The notes below the pieces were generated by a model that saw only the letters and a list, made by a program, of their open reading frames with translations, did no database searches and had not been told where the DNA came from. From the NCBI GenBank assembly GCA_963681505.1, contig OY811971.1:24893036-24957035 (forward strand): a stretch of 64,000 nt of DNA, given 5' to 3'. This stretch comes from Eunapius fragilis (lineage: Eukaryota > Porifera > Demospongiae > Spongillida > Spongillidae). The stretch's first letter is position 1, and each line of letters begins with the position of its first letter. This document shows positions 1-8,884 of this stretch, one piece after another. The position numbers and the translations under genes are program-made.

Positions 1-2316
1 CGATAATTTTTGGTTAGAAACATGCATGGATATGCTGAGATATGAGGAAGAATGACGGAGATACACGGTCAACCACGAAAAGTAAAGTAATTCAGCAGGT
101 GCAAAATGACGGGAATACACTGTGCCGTACTGCGTACAAATCATTCACCCGGCGGCCCCATCAAAACTGATAAAGGGATGGGGGGGGGAGGGGGCATCCT
201 TGTTATTATTAGGTGCTTTGACTAAAGTATGTCAATAAATTTCGGAAAGTTGACCTTGCTAATTTAGCAATTTACAAGGCCATGCATGTCAATGGATAAT
301 GATGAAAATATATGCTGTGGCCTATGGTACGATGAGCGGGAACTTTGAAGACACATGACAGCTGATCTTAGATGGAGGGAGATACTCAATTTGCAACTAA
401 GTCAGAACAATGTTTCGCTGTATGCCTGCTCCTGCTTGTCTGCTATCAGTCGCCAGCCTGTACGGTTGCAGTAGATTCCAATCCCTCTGTTGTTGAAAAT
501 ACTGTATTGGTCAAAAAGAGCCAAAGTCAATTTCCAGCATGCGATCTTATTCATATGCACGTTTCTTTTCCAGGTCGCCGTAAAGGGGGCGTTTCTGATT
601 ATTTACGTGGTACAGTTATTATGACGACCCATACAGAAAATGAGCTTGTCCTCATTGAAGACAACGACAGCGAGCTAGGAGTGCAGTGAATTGAAATGCT
701 AGGATGCCTGAAGATGAAGATTGAGAATACGTCAGTACTAGTCTGACCTTTCCATATAGGAGTCCTCGCAGCAATTCAGAGCTTTGATTCAGGGCCCGTG
801 CATGGCAGCACGTGATATCACCAGAAAGAGCTTGCTTCCGAATTTTGGGCGCCATGTGCTCTCGAAATAGTGAGTGGACCGATTTCATACGAATGATTTC
901 TCGGTCCCGGAGGATAATTTGTATGCACACGGTGTAATTCGAGATCAACATCGCGCGCGAACTTGCTATATTTTTGTGCGAGATCGAGGAACTCACGGTG
1001 TTTGACGTAGCGGAAGTTAAATATACTATTTCATATACTTAATATTTTCAGGTTATTGATAATAGCAGATATAATATATAGGGGGATTGGCAACGTGTCA
1101 CGTGAACCGTTGAAATTGGCGACCTGCTGTTAATCGCACGTGTCTAAAAGTGTGAAACGGACATCGCAATTCCTTTGTTTGCTGCAACCACAGTACAACA
1201 AACGTATCCATCAAGTACGTTATAGTGGAAGATATTTTTTGTCGTTTATGAGAGCATCGAGAATTTGATGCGTGATTTTATAATGGCCTAATTTTACAAT
1301 GTCAGGTGTGCCCTTTTTTGTAGGATAGCATCTTGTGCATCCGTGGGTTATATATACATATTAACATATTTGTATATATATGCGATCGTTTTCCTAACAT
1401 ATATTTTAGCGAGATGATTTGTTTTTGTCCAATGCGCACTTGTAACGATGCCTATAGCATATTGGGTGTGTAAAACGTGTGGGACAGTTTAGCTGCGCAT
1501 ACAGGTGTGGTGAAAGTGATACTGGCTTGTAGCTCTTTCCTTAAATTCTATAGTGTTCAGGTATTGCTATGTGCTCCACGCGTTTGGTTCACGGCATGTA
1601 TTTTTTTTTTAAAGGGAATGGGGAAAAAATAAATATTTAGATTGGGGCAACATCTGAAGAATGAAGAGCGCGTGCATCGGAGCCTATGGTTAACACGCGA
1701 TTTCCTCAGGCCTGAGTGAGTAAGTTTTACGACATCTGCAGGGGCAGATGCAGGAATTTTCGAAGGGGGGGTCACCACAGGGGGTAGGTCGCGCGAAGCG
1801 CGGAAGCTTTTGAAATCATAGATTAGACGGGCTGGCATTCATGCAAAATTAACTACTTTTCATATACACGAACATGTACAGGTTTTTTTTTTTAATCCAA
1901 AAAATGATATAACTCCATTGTCATGTAAGTATGCTGGCAAAGGTGCCATGAATGCTACGTATGATAAAATTAATGTGCATGCATGCATGCGCATCACGAT
2001 CATTTACAGTGTTACATTATGATAATACATATATACATGTCAGTATAGTCAAAAAATTGCGACAAAATGATTTTAAAAATCCCTTTGAGTTACTTGTCTT
2101 TGTGATAAAGAGTAGAGAAGAGACGTCGCGTGGTTGCTTCCGAATGAAATCTTCTACTACAGTACGACTATCGATCTGCACATCATAATGGATATGCATC
2201 AGACACAATGATGACAACCTCTCTTCACCCATATACATGAACGCAAAACGGTTTTCACCCTTCGAAATGAATTAATGCTCTGCCTCACAGCTTGTAACAG
2301 GAAGAACACATCCTAG
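1..2316. other. gene-poor flank, no convincing gene
   Basis: AT-rich DNA. A 105-codon plus-strand frame at 372-689 has no recognisable domain or splice context and is not called. Around 1081-1104 a GGGATTGGCAACG motif followed by CACGTG matches the ends of the short inverted-repeat element at 8688-8884, so a related repeat end probably lies here. At 1739-1830 a G-run with a GCGCGAAGCGCGG motif also occurs near 8090, indicating another dispersed repeat. Confidence 0.5.
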
Positions 2317-2321
2317 CTGTA

Positions 2322-2516
2322 TGTGAGAGCCCAGACCTATGGGCATGCGCATTACAGAACTGAATATGTATATAAGTGTATTGATCGTATAATTATGGGA
2401 GATTCCGAGAATATAAGTGAACCACTGGCCGTGGCGGTCTCGTAGAGCATAGAGTCGGGTCTAGTGGTTTCCATTGCGCAGTGACAGACTGGGGGCTACC
2501 AACCAGCTCTGTCACA
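2322..2516 (+). repeat. 5' LTR
   Basis: 195 bp, begins TGTGAGAG and ends TGTCACA (TG...CA). It matches 6885-7079 in length and sequence, with one visible difference (ATA versus TTA within GAGAAT.TAAG). It is preceded by the target duplication CTGTA. Confidence 0.95.
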
Positions 2517-2520
2517 TATA

Positions 2521-2538
2521 TGGTGGCAGCGGTGGGAT
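2521..2538 (+). promoter_or_regulatory. primer binding site, tRNA-Leu type
   Basis: TGGTGGCAGCGGTGGGAT starts four bases after the 5' LTR. It is complementary to the 3' end of animal tRNA-Leu(AAG)-type acceptor sequences ending ATCCCACCGCTGCCA plus CCA. The tRNA match is from knowledge of tRNA-Leu, not from a search. Confidence 0.82.
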
Positions 2539-2583
2539 CTTTTAAGTCGCGACGGGTTTTGTCCGACGCCCGTGCTGTTGTGG

Positions 2584-3642
2584 ATGACAACGCGTTCGGG
2601 AAAAAGTTACAAGCAACCTAGAATGGAAGAAATGCAAGGTATGTTAAAATTACTTGTCGAAGACCGCAGGAGGAGAGAGGAAGAAGTTGCGGCGGAAAGG
2701 TTGAGAAGGGAGGCAGAGTTCGCAACGGAGAGAACCAGGATGGAGGCAGAAAGGAAGAGACGAGAACTTGAGACGGGACAACAGATGGAGGAGTTGCGAG
2801 GACACTTGGAATCCCTTATGAAGTTGGTGGCGGATTCACGAAAACCCGAGGGCGTAAGTCACAAGCGGGAGTTGAGTGTGAAATTGGTGCCGCTAACAGA
2901 AAGGGATGATATAGAAGCGTATCTCGTAACCTTTGTGCGCATTATGGCAGCTCACCAGGTTGAGAAGGACTGCTGGCCGCAGTACTTGGCTCCGCAATTA
3001 ACAGGGAGGGCTCAATTGGCATTTGCTGCTCTACCGGTGGACGACTTGGGCAGCTATGATGCGATTAAGTTGGCCATTTTGCAGCGCTACGATATTACAG
3101 AGGAGGCATACAGAAGACGCTTTCGGAACGCTGTAAGAGGAAGCGGAGAGACCAATAGGGAGCTCGCAGTGAGGCTCATGGACCTGTTGGGGAAATGGCT
3201 GAAGGAGTGCAATTCGGTGGAGGAGGTATGTGAATCAATAGGGATAGAACAATTTTTCAATACGTTACCAGAGGAGAAGAGGCTTTGGGTAACGGAGCGC
3301 AAACCAGAGACGTGCTTGAAGGCAGGGGAGCTCATGGATGAATATGAGCAAGCCAGACGCCAGGGGGTGGACTCGGAGAGAGCTGTACGTGTGAACTCTC
3401 AACCAGAAAGAAAATGCCATTATTGTGGGAAGGTCGGTCATGAGGAAGAAGTGTGCTATAAGAAAACAAGAGATGAAAATGGCAGACAGAAGGGCATTGT
3501 GTGCTTCAATTGTAAGAAGCCTGGTCACCCTGCAAGACGGTGTCCGAACAATAGGGCATTGTTAGGGCGTGAGTCAAAGGTCAATGGGAACCTGGGATTG
3601 TATTGTAAGGGTTTGGTGGAAGGTCGTGCGGTTACTTGTTAG
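2584..3642 (+). CDS. gag: Gag-like capsid/nucleocapsid protein
   Basis: Structural protein that would package the retrotransposon RNA. The first ATG of the open frame is at 2584 (MTTRSGK). A charged Glu/Arg-rich coiled-coil-like region covers roughly residues 20-85, followed by a capsid-like retrotransposon Gag region. Two CCHC zinc knuckles lie near the C-terminus, CHYCGKVGHEEEVC and CFNCKKPGHPARRC, both of CX2CX4HX4C spacing, typical of nucleocapsid RNA binding. The frame ends with TAG at 3640-3642, where the protease frame (shifted by one) already encodes the LLDTG active-site motif, so a frameshift would be needed to make Gag-Pro. Confidence 0.9.
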   Translation: MTTRSGKSYKQPRMEEMQGMLKLLVEDRRRREEEVAAERLRREAEFATERTRMEAERKRRELETGQQMEELRGHLESLMKLVADSRKPEGVSHKRELSVKLVPLTERDDIEAYLVTFVRIMAAHQVEKDCWPQYLAPQLTGRAQLAFAALPVDDLGSYDAIKLAILQRYDITEEAYRRRFRNAVRGSGETNRELAVRLMDLLGKWLKECNSVEEVCESIGIEQFFNTLPEEKRLWVTERKPETCLKAGELMDEYEQARRQGVDSERAVRVNSQPERKCHYCGKVGHEEEVCYKKTRDENGRQKGIVCFNCKKPGHPARRCPNNRALLGRESKVNGNLGLYCKGLVEGRAVTC

Positions 3643-4218
3643 ACACGGGGTGTTCCCGTACCATGGTGAGGAGACAGCTGGTCCCTCATACTAAGATTTT
3701 TGGAGGGGAAGATGGTGTCTATAAAATGTGCTCATGGGGATACAGTGCTCTATCCCTTAGCAGTGGTGGACATGGAGGTGGAGGGAATTCCTGTACATGT
3801 AGAGGCAGCTGTGGTGGACACCTTGCCAGTCGGAGTTCTACTGGGGACAGACGTGTCGGAGTTGCCTCGGTTGCTTGGCAAACGGGCGAGCTATGGGTTT
3901 TTCTCGCAAGAGGATGTCATGGTGGTAATGACTAGGGCAAGGAAGAAACAAGAACTGCAGCAGGAGATCTTTTTAAAGGAGAAGGAGGCTCTGTCAGGAG
4001 TGGTCCCAAAACCTTTGAACCCTGAAGGAGTGGATATTCCAAGAACCTTATCACAGGAGCAGAAACGGCATATTCGTAAGGAATTGGGAACTAAGACACA
4101 AGGGGAGGGGTTGGAATACTGCAATGTGGATGCTACAAAAATGAAAGAATTGCAGGAACAAGATGTCTCTCTGTCTGAGGCAAGGGAGGCAGCCAGGAAG
4201 ACACATGGCACAAAATGA
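3636..4218 (+). pseudogene. pro: aspartic protease region, frameshifted
   Basis: Retropepsin-like protease that would process the polyprotein. The active-site LLDTGCS motif is in one frame (DTG at 3642-3650). After a T-run at about 3696-3702 the homology continues one frame over (positions 3700 onward), including the LPVGVLLGTDV segment. A one-base indel therefore splits the protease. The second frame runs to an in-frame TGA at 4216-4218 directly ahead of the integrase region. Recoding is possible in principle, but two breaks in so short a domain favour decay. Confidence 0.75.
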
Positions 4219-5502
4219 GAGTGGTTCTATAGGGAGGGATTGCTGTACAGAAGATGGACCCCAAGAGAAACAGGGGAGGAGTCCGAGGTTGAACAGCTTG
4301 TTCTGCCTAGGGCTTGTCGGCATGTTGCATTGTTAATGTCACACGATATTCCTATTGCAGGCCATTTAGGACGGGACAAAACCAGGCAAAGGTTGCTGAG
4401 AAGATTCTTTTGGCCAACGGTGTTTAGAGATGTGGAAGAATATTGCAGGACGTGTGGAGTCTGTCAGAAAGCTACCCAAAGAGGGGTTCAGAAGGCTCCT
4501 TTGGTACCATTACCGATCGTGTCTGAACCTTTCAGTCGAATTGCTATGGATATAGTGGGACCACTACTAAGAAGCCGGTCGGGTAACAAATATCTGCTAG
4601 TGATATGTGATTATGCAACTAGGTATCCGGAGGCGGTCCCTCTAAAAAGCATTGATGCCGAAAGCGTAGCTGAAGAATTGATCAAGGTCTTCGCAAGGGT
4701 GGGCGTTCCACGTGAAATACTCACCGACCAGGGATCAAATTTCACATCACAGTTGCTTGCGGAGCTGTACCGGTTACTACAGGTTCAACCTATCCACACT
4801 AGCCCATATCATCCGGAGACTGACGGATTAGTTGAACGATTAAATCAAACGTTAAAGTCGATGCTGCGGAAGGCCGTAACCGACACAGGGAAGGACTGGG
4901 ATAAAATGATACCTTACCTCTTGTTTGCCTACAGGGAGGTGCCACAAGCGTCAACGGGGTTTTCCCCCTTCGAGTTGCTCTACGGACGGGATGTGCGAGG
5001 CCCTTTAGACGTTCTAAGAGACACTTGGGAATCAGGTACAGTCAGCGATGAGAATGTCATCAGTTACGTTCTGTCAACGAGGGAAAAGCTCAGCCAGATG
5101 GCGGAAGTAGTGAAAGAGAACTTAACCAAGGCCCAGCTGCATCAGAAAACCTGGTACGACAAAAGGGCGCGGCTTCGAGAGTTTAAGACGGGAGATTTAG
5201 TCTTGGTTCTACTTCCAACAACGTCCAACAAACTACTTGCTCAATGGCAGGGGCCTTATCAAGTCATCCAGAGGATGGGTAAGGTTACATACCTGAGTGA
5301 CATGCAGGATAAGAAAAAAAGAAAAAGAATCTTTCATGTGAATATGCTGAAGGATTACCACGTACGTGAGGGTGCTGGAGATCAAGGAAGCTATTTCTCT
5401 GAGGAGGATCAGGAGGAAGAACTAGAGATTCCTTCATGGCGGGGAGGTGAGTCAGAAAAGATAGTCAGGATGGGGGAGGAGCTGGATAGCAAACGGAGTT
5501 GA
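4219..5502 (+). CDS. int: Ty3/gypsy-type integrase
   Basis: Inserts element cDNA into the genome. In the same frame as the preceding protease segment, separated only by TGA 4216-4218; the first residues after it (EWFYREGLLYRRW) look like the start of the integrase N-terminal region. It shows an HHCC zinc-binding module (H...H...CRTCGVCQ), the catalytic core with Asp in MDIVGP, Asp in TDQGSNF and Glu in VERLNQTLK, and a C-terminal GPY/F module (WQGPYQV ... HVNML). No ATG start suits the whole domain, so it was probably translated as part of a polyprotein. The TGA, TGA/TTG overlap at 5499-5502 and frame change into RT are odd. Confidence 0.9.
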   Translation, partial: EWFYREGLLYRRWTPRETGEESEVEQLVLPRACRHVALLMSHDIPIAGHLGRDKTRQRLLRRFFWPTVFRDVEEYCRTCGVCQKATQRGVQKAPLVPLPIVSEPFSRIAMDIVGPLLRSRSGNKYLLVICDYATRYPEAVPLKSIDAESVAEELIKVFARVGVPREILTDQGSNFTSQLLAELYRLLQVQPIHTSPYHPETDGLVERLNQTLKSMLRKAVTDTGKDWDKMIPYLLFAYREVPQASTGFSPFELLYGRDVRGPLDVLRDTWESGTVSDENVISYVLSTREKLSQMAEVVKENLTKAQLHQKTWYDKRARLREFKTGDLVLVLLPTTSNKLLAQWQGPYQVIQRMGKVTYLSDMQDKKKRKRIFHVNMLKDYHVREGAGDQGSYFSEEDQEEELEIPSWRGGESEKIVRMGEELDSKRS

Positions 5503-6005
5503 CGGAATTATTGCTTGGAAAATTTGCTAGGGTCATGAGTGACAAACCAGGAAGAACTAGTCTGTATGAGCATAAAATTGAAACCGATAATGCTAAACCG
5601 GTTAGGTCACTTCCTTATAGGTTGCCACATGCCTATAGAGAACAGGTTAGAAAAGAGTTGATTGATATGGAAAAGGGGGGCATAATAGAACCAACATGTA
5701 GCGATTGGGCTTCTCCGATAGTGGTCGATATAAAGAGGAATGGGGAATTGCGCCTGTGTGTAGACTTTCGGAAGTTGAATGCAGTCACTAGGGTGGATAC
5801 TTACTTAATGCCTAGAATTGATGACTTGATTGATGCCGGGCTAGGAAAGGCAAGCTTGATTACCACACAAAACCTAACGACAGGTTATTGGCAGATTCCT
5901 GTAGCCGAAAAGGACAGGAAAAAAACAGCAATCGCAACTCCCGCATTCCAATTTAAAGTAATGCCATTTGGGCTAAGTGGAGCTCCAGCCTCGTTTCAAC
6001 GATAA
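5499..6005 (+). pseudogene. pol: reverse transcriptase N-terminal half, motif A altered
   Basis: The fingers and palm start of a gypsy-type RT: PYRLPHAYREQVRKEL, GIIEP, SDWASPIV, LRLCVDFRKLN, then motif A and the KVMPFGLSGAPASFQR segment. The usual LDLTRGYWQ of motif A reads QNLTTGYWQ, so the first catalytic Asp is Asn. A few residues are missing at TPAFQFKV, normally TPFGLYQFKV. The frame ends at TAA 6003-6005, overlapping the ATG of the next frame (TAATG). RT activity is unlikely from this copy. Confidence 0.85.
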
Positions 6006-6889
6006 TGGACAAATTATTGCAAGGGTGTGAACAGTTTGCGGCAGCCTATATCGATGATTTTGTTATTTTTAGCTGTGGGTGGAAGGAGCACCTTGTTCAC
6101 TTGCAGACAGTTCTTACCAGGTTACACAGTGCTGGACTCACGGTGAAGCTAAAGAAGAGCAAGTTTGCCTACAAGAGCTGTGAGTATTTGGGGCATATCG
6201 TAGGGAATGGGGTGATCAAGCCGGTGTTGGACAAAGTGGAGGCGGTTCAGACATTCCCAAGGCCAGAAACCAAAACGGCAGTAAGAACATTTCTGGGTCT
6301 AACAGGTTACTACAGACGATTTATGCCTAATTTTGCGTCTGTAGCAGCCCCGCTCACAGATCTGACAAAGAAGTCAGCGCCGAATTCAGTGATCTGGAAC
6401 GACGAATGTGAAGATGCTTTTAAAGCCCTGAAGGACATGTTATGTTCTGATCCCGTGTTGAACAGCCCCGATTTCAAGAAAGGATTTATAGTGCAAACTG
6501 ATGCATCAGATCGAGGTGTGGGGGCAGTATTAACTCAAGTGGGAGGAGACGGACACGAACATCCGGTGGGGTATTATAGCCGAAAGCTATTACCTAGGGA
6601 GCAGCGTTACTCCACCATTGAGAAAGAATGTTTAGCGATCAAGCTAGCGTTCGAGGCATTCAAAGTTTATCTACTTGGAAGAAAGTTTGTAGTACAGACA
6701 GATCATAGAGCGCTGGAGTGGATGGAAAGACTCAAAGAGAGCAATGCAAGGCTGTGCCGATGGAGTCTAGCTCTCCAGCCCTATTCGTTTGTGGTGGAAC
6801 ATCGTCCAGGAGCTCAGAACGGGAACGCAGATGCCCTCTCTAGGAATTCAGCAATGGCATTGCTGCAGGAGAAGGGGGAGGAAGTGTGA
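6005..6889 (+). pseudogene. pol: reverse transcriptase C-terminal half plus RNase H
   Basis: Continues the RT one frame away from the previous segment. Motif C is YIDDF (AAYIDDFVIF), followed by the thumb/connection (LGLTGYYRRFMPNFA) and an RNase H domain with Asp in QTDASDRGVGAV, Glu in EKECLAIK, Asp in TDHRALEW and Asp in NADALSR. The stop (6887-6889) lies inside the first bases of the 3' LTR. The ATG at 6005 is incidental: the domain is split in the middle of RT by a one-base change. Together with 5499-6005 this would be one pol segment. Confidence 0.85.
6867..6884 (+). promoter_or_regulatory. polypurine tract
   Basis: Eighteen uninterrupted purines directly abutting the 3' LTR. This is the expected plus-strand primer of an LTR retrotransposon; it overlaps the end of the RNase H reading frame. 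Confidence 0.85.
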
Positions 6890-7079
6890 GAGCCCAGACC
6901 TATGGGCATGCGCATTACAGAACTGAATATGTATATAAGTGTATTGATCGTATAATTATGGGAGATTCCGAGAATTTAAGTGAACCACTGGCCGTGGCGG
7001 TCTCGTAGAGCATAGAGTCGGGTCTAGTGGTTTCCATTGCGCAGTGACAGACTGGGGGCTACCAACCAGCTCTGTCACA
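6885..7079 (+). repeat. 3' LTR
   Basis: 195 bp, near-identical to 2322-2516, TG...CA ends, followed by the target duplication CTGTA at 7080-7084. Confidence 0.95.
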
Positions 7080-7084
7080 CTGTA

Positions 7085-8027
7085 GCAAATGATGAACATT
7101 GGGAAACAACGCTGGTCACACAAAGTTAAAGCCCCATGAAGAGTATCAGGTATCTTGGTGCTGCACCTCAACCACCTATCCCTCCAAATTTGATGCTCGC
7201 GATCGGCTTTCATATCTCGGCAGTTCGATTTCATAAAGTTTTAAATCATTGACTACAGATTTCAAGACACTGTCATCACATTTCACTAACAGAGGAGGGA
7301 CAAGTCTTAAGAGACCTCTAATACTTATAACTTAGAATCTTCAGAGAAACGACTACTTAATTGCATTAAGACTTCATCACAGAATGGAACCATAATTGCA
7401 ATTTTGTAGTATTCCTTAGGACTATTTGGTTGGTGATTGGATCTGTTCTGCTGCCGTCCAACTACTCGAGGTTGTTTTTCTTCGCCTCCAGTGCATCTCG
7501 TAATATGAAGAATTTCTTCGTACCAACTTTCATATCTCTCTACGTAGGGTCTCAACATCTTTGACTACGCTCTCAACATCACAGAATGCTTCATATATAT
7601 TCAGATCTCGCTTTTGAAGCTTCCAGGATGTTATACCACGTAAAGGCATCAAAATGTTCTTCAGTGCAACAATACAAACAGAAAACTCGAAATTCCTAAA
7701 TGAGGCTAACATACCTTGCGCTCTAGTTTTAGTGTCAGAGTCCCAACTCCAGCCATCTGTGCAGCCTTAATAATCTTCATTATTAGTGTAAAAATGAGGT
7801 GAAATAATCAGTTCACATACTGTGACTACTGACTCCGCAAAACAAAAAAAAGCAGTGCTTTGAAATTTTCTTTGTTAGCACTTTCATTGGCAGTACTATC
7901 ATCCCGGTGGCCTCTAAGTGCAATTCCGTGCTTACTCGGCACAGTACACTAAACAATCAGCAATGCTTTCTAAAGCTGCTTTGTTAAAAGAGAATTCACT
8001 TTCATGCTGTTGAAGCGTCTGTACATC

Positions 8028-8063
<36 letters not shown>

Positions 8064-8687
8064 ACTCCATGTATCCGCCACTGCTCCCGCGCGAAGCGCG
8101 GACGCTTTTTTTGTTGCTGTAACTTCAAATTGCAATTTTAAAAACGCTATATTGCGCAAATATGAATATATAATTAGACGAAAGAAAGGGGGGGGGGGGC
8201 AGTGCCCCCCCCCCCCTGGATCCGCCACTGATCTGATCATGAGTTGAGCAGCTGGCCATGTGTCCTGCCGCTGTTGTTCGTGCCTCGCTCTCCTCTGCCG
8301 TGCACGCGTACGATACCTAGCTCAACGATTATGTCTCCACATGCTACCAGTCATGTATGATGATGTCACACCAGGATTAGGACTCTCATGCCGGACTCGG
8401 ACACCATAATATAAGAATTCTCCCCTACTCAAAGGGCCGTGTTACGTGGACCACCATGTATACCAATGAAGGCCAACCTTCTCCACTCTGCCCAAGAAAT
8501 GTTATGAAATCTAGAAGGATGACTGCTGAAGCATCCTAGAGCGGGCTCTATTTGAAACTGCAAAGGCATCAGGGAGCAGCTATAGGCTTGTATATTATGT
8601 ACGTGTGTAGTTTATAATGCATTTCTACGGACTCGGCTGCGAATGGCACGCGTTAATTAATTAATGTTAAGTGGGGACCGTTGCCAA
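7085..8687. other. intergenic, includes a G/C-run repeat end
   Basis: No gene recognised. At 8030-8229 a C-run, a TATCCGCCACTG motif, a GCGCGAAGCGCGG motif, a G-run and a final GGATCCGCCACTG motif follow each other. The same CCGCCACTG end closes the 343-bp element at 32580-32922, so this is probably the remains of one or two related terminal-repeat elements. Confidence 0.45.
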
Positions 8688-8884
8688 TCCCTTTATATAT
8701 TACTCTGATAATAGTTAAGGTTCCAAATTTATTAATTTGTTTCAAAGTTGCAAAATATAAAACACACAAAGTTGATAGATAACTGGGACAAAACCTGTTC
8801 ATTGAAAAGGAATCACAACTGAAACTTCACTTTGATCAATACATGGCCCTACTATAGGTATTATACGGAAGGGATTGGAAACGG
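8688..8884. mobile_element. short inverted-repeat element (MITE-like)
   Basis: The left end CCGTTGCCAATCCCTT and the right end AAGGGATTGGAAACGG are inverted repeats with one mismatch, enclosing about 165 bp of AT-rich non-coding DNA. A target duplication is not clear. Similar ends occur at about 1083 and 27820, supporting a dispersed family. Confidence 0.6.

Larger units (their letters stand above)
2322..7079 (+). mobile_element. Ty3/gypsy-like LTR retrotransposon, Gmr1-type order
   Basis: A complete-length element of 4,758 bp flanked by the 5-bp target duplication CTGTA (2317-2321 and 7080-7084). It has two 195-bp LTRs, a primer binding site, a polypurine tract and domains in the order Gag, protease, integrase, reverse transcriptase, RNase H. 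Integrase ahead of RT is the Ty1/copia order, yet the integrase and RT sequences are of Ty3/gypsy type. This combination is known from the Gmr1 group. Coding is split over several frames: protease is frameshifted, an in-frame TGA precedes integrase, and RT is broken once. RT motif A has Asn where the catalytic Asp is expected. The LTRs differ at one clearly visible base, so insertion looks recent although the coding part is defective. Confidence 0.93.

Noticed and set aside
372-689. 105-codon plus-strand frame beginning MEGDTQFATK
   Set aside because: No recognisable domain, no clear splice or promoter context, and adjacent frames of similar length occur by chance.
6001-6007. TAATG overlap between the RT halves as programmed termination-reinitiation
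   Set aside because: It falls in the middle of the RT domain, where no known element divides its proteins; a one-base indel is simpler.
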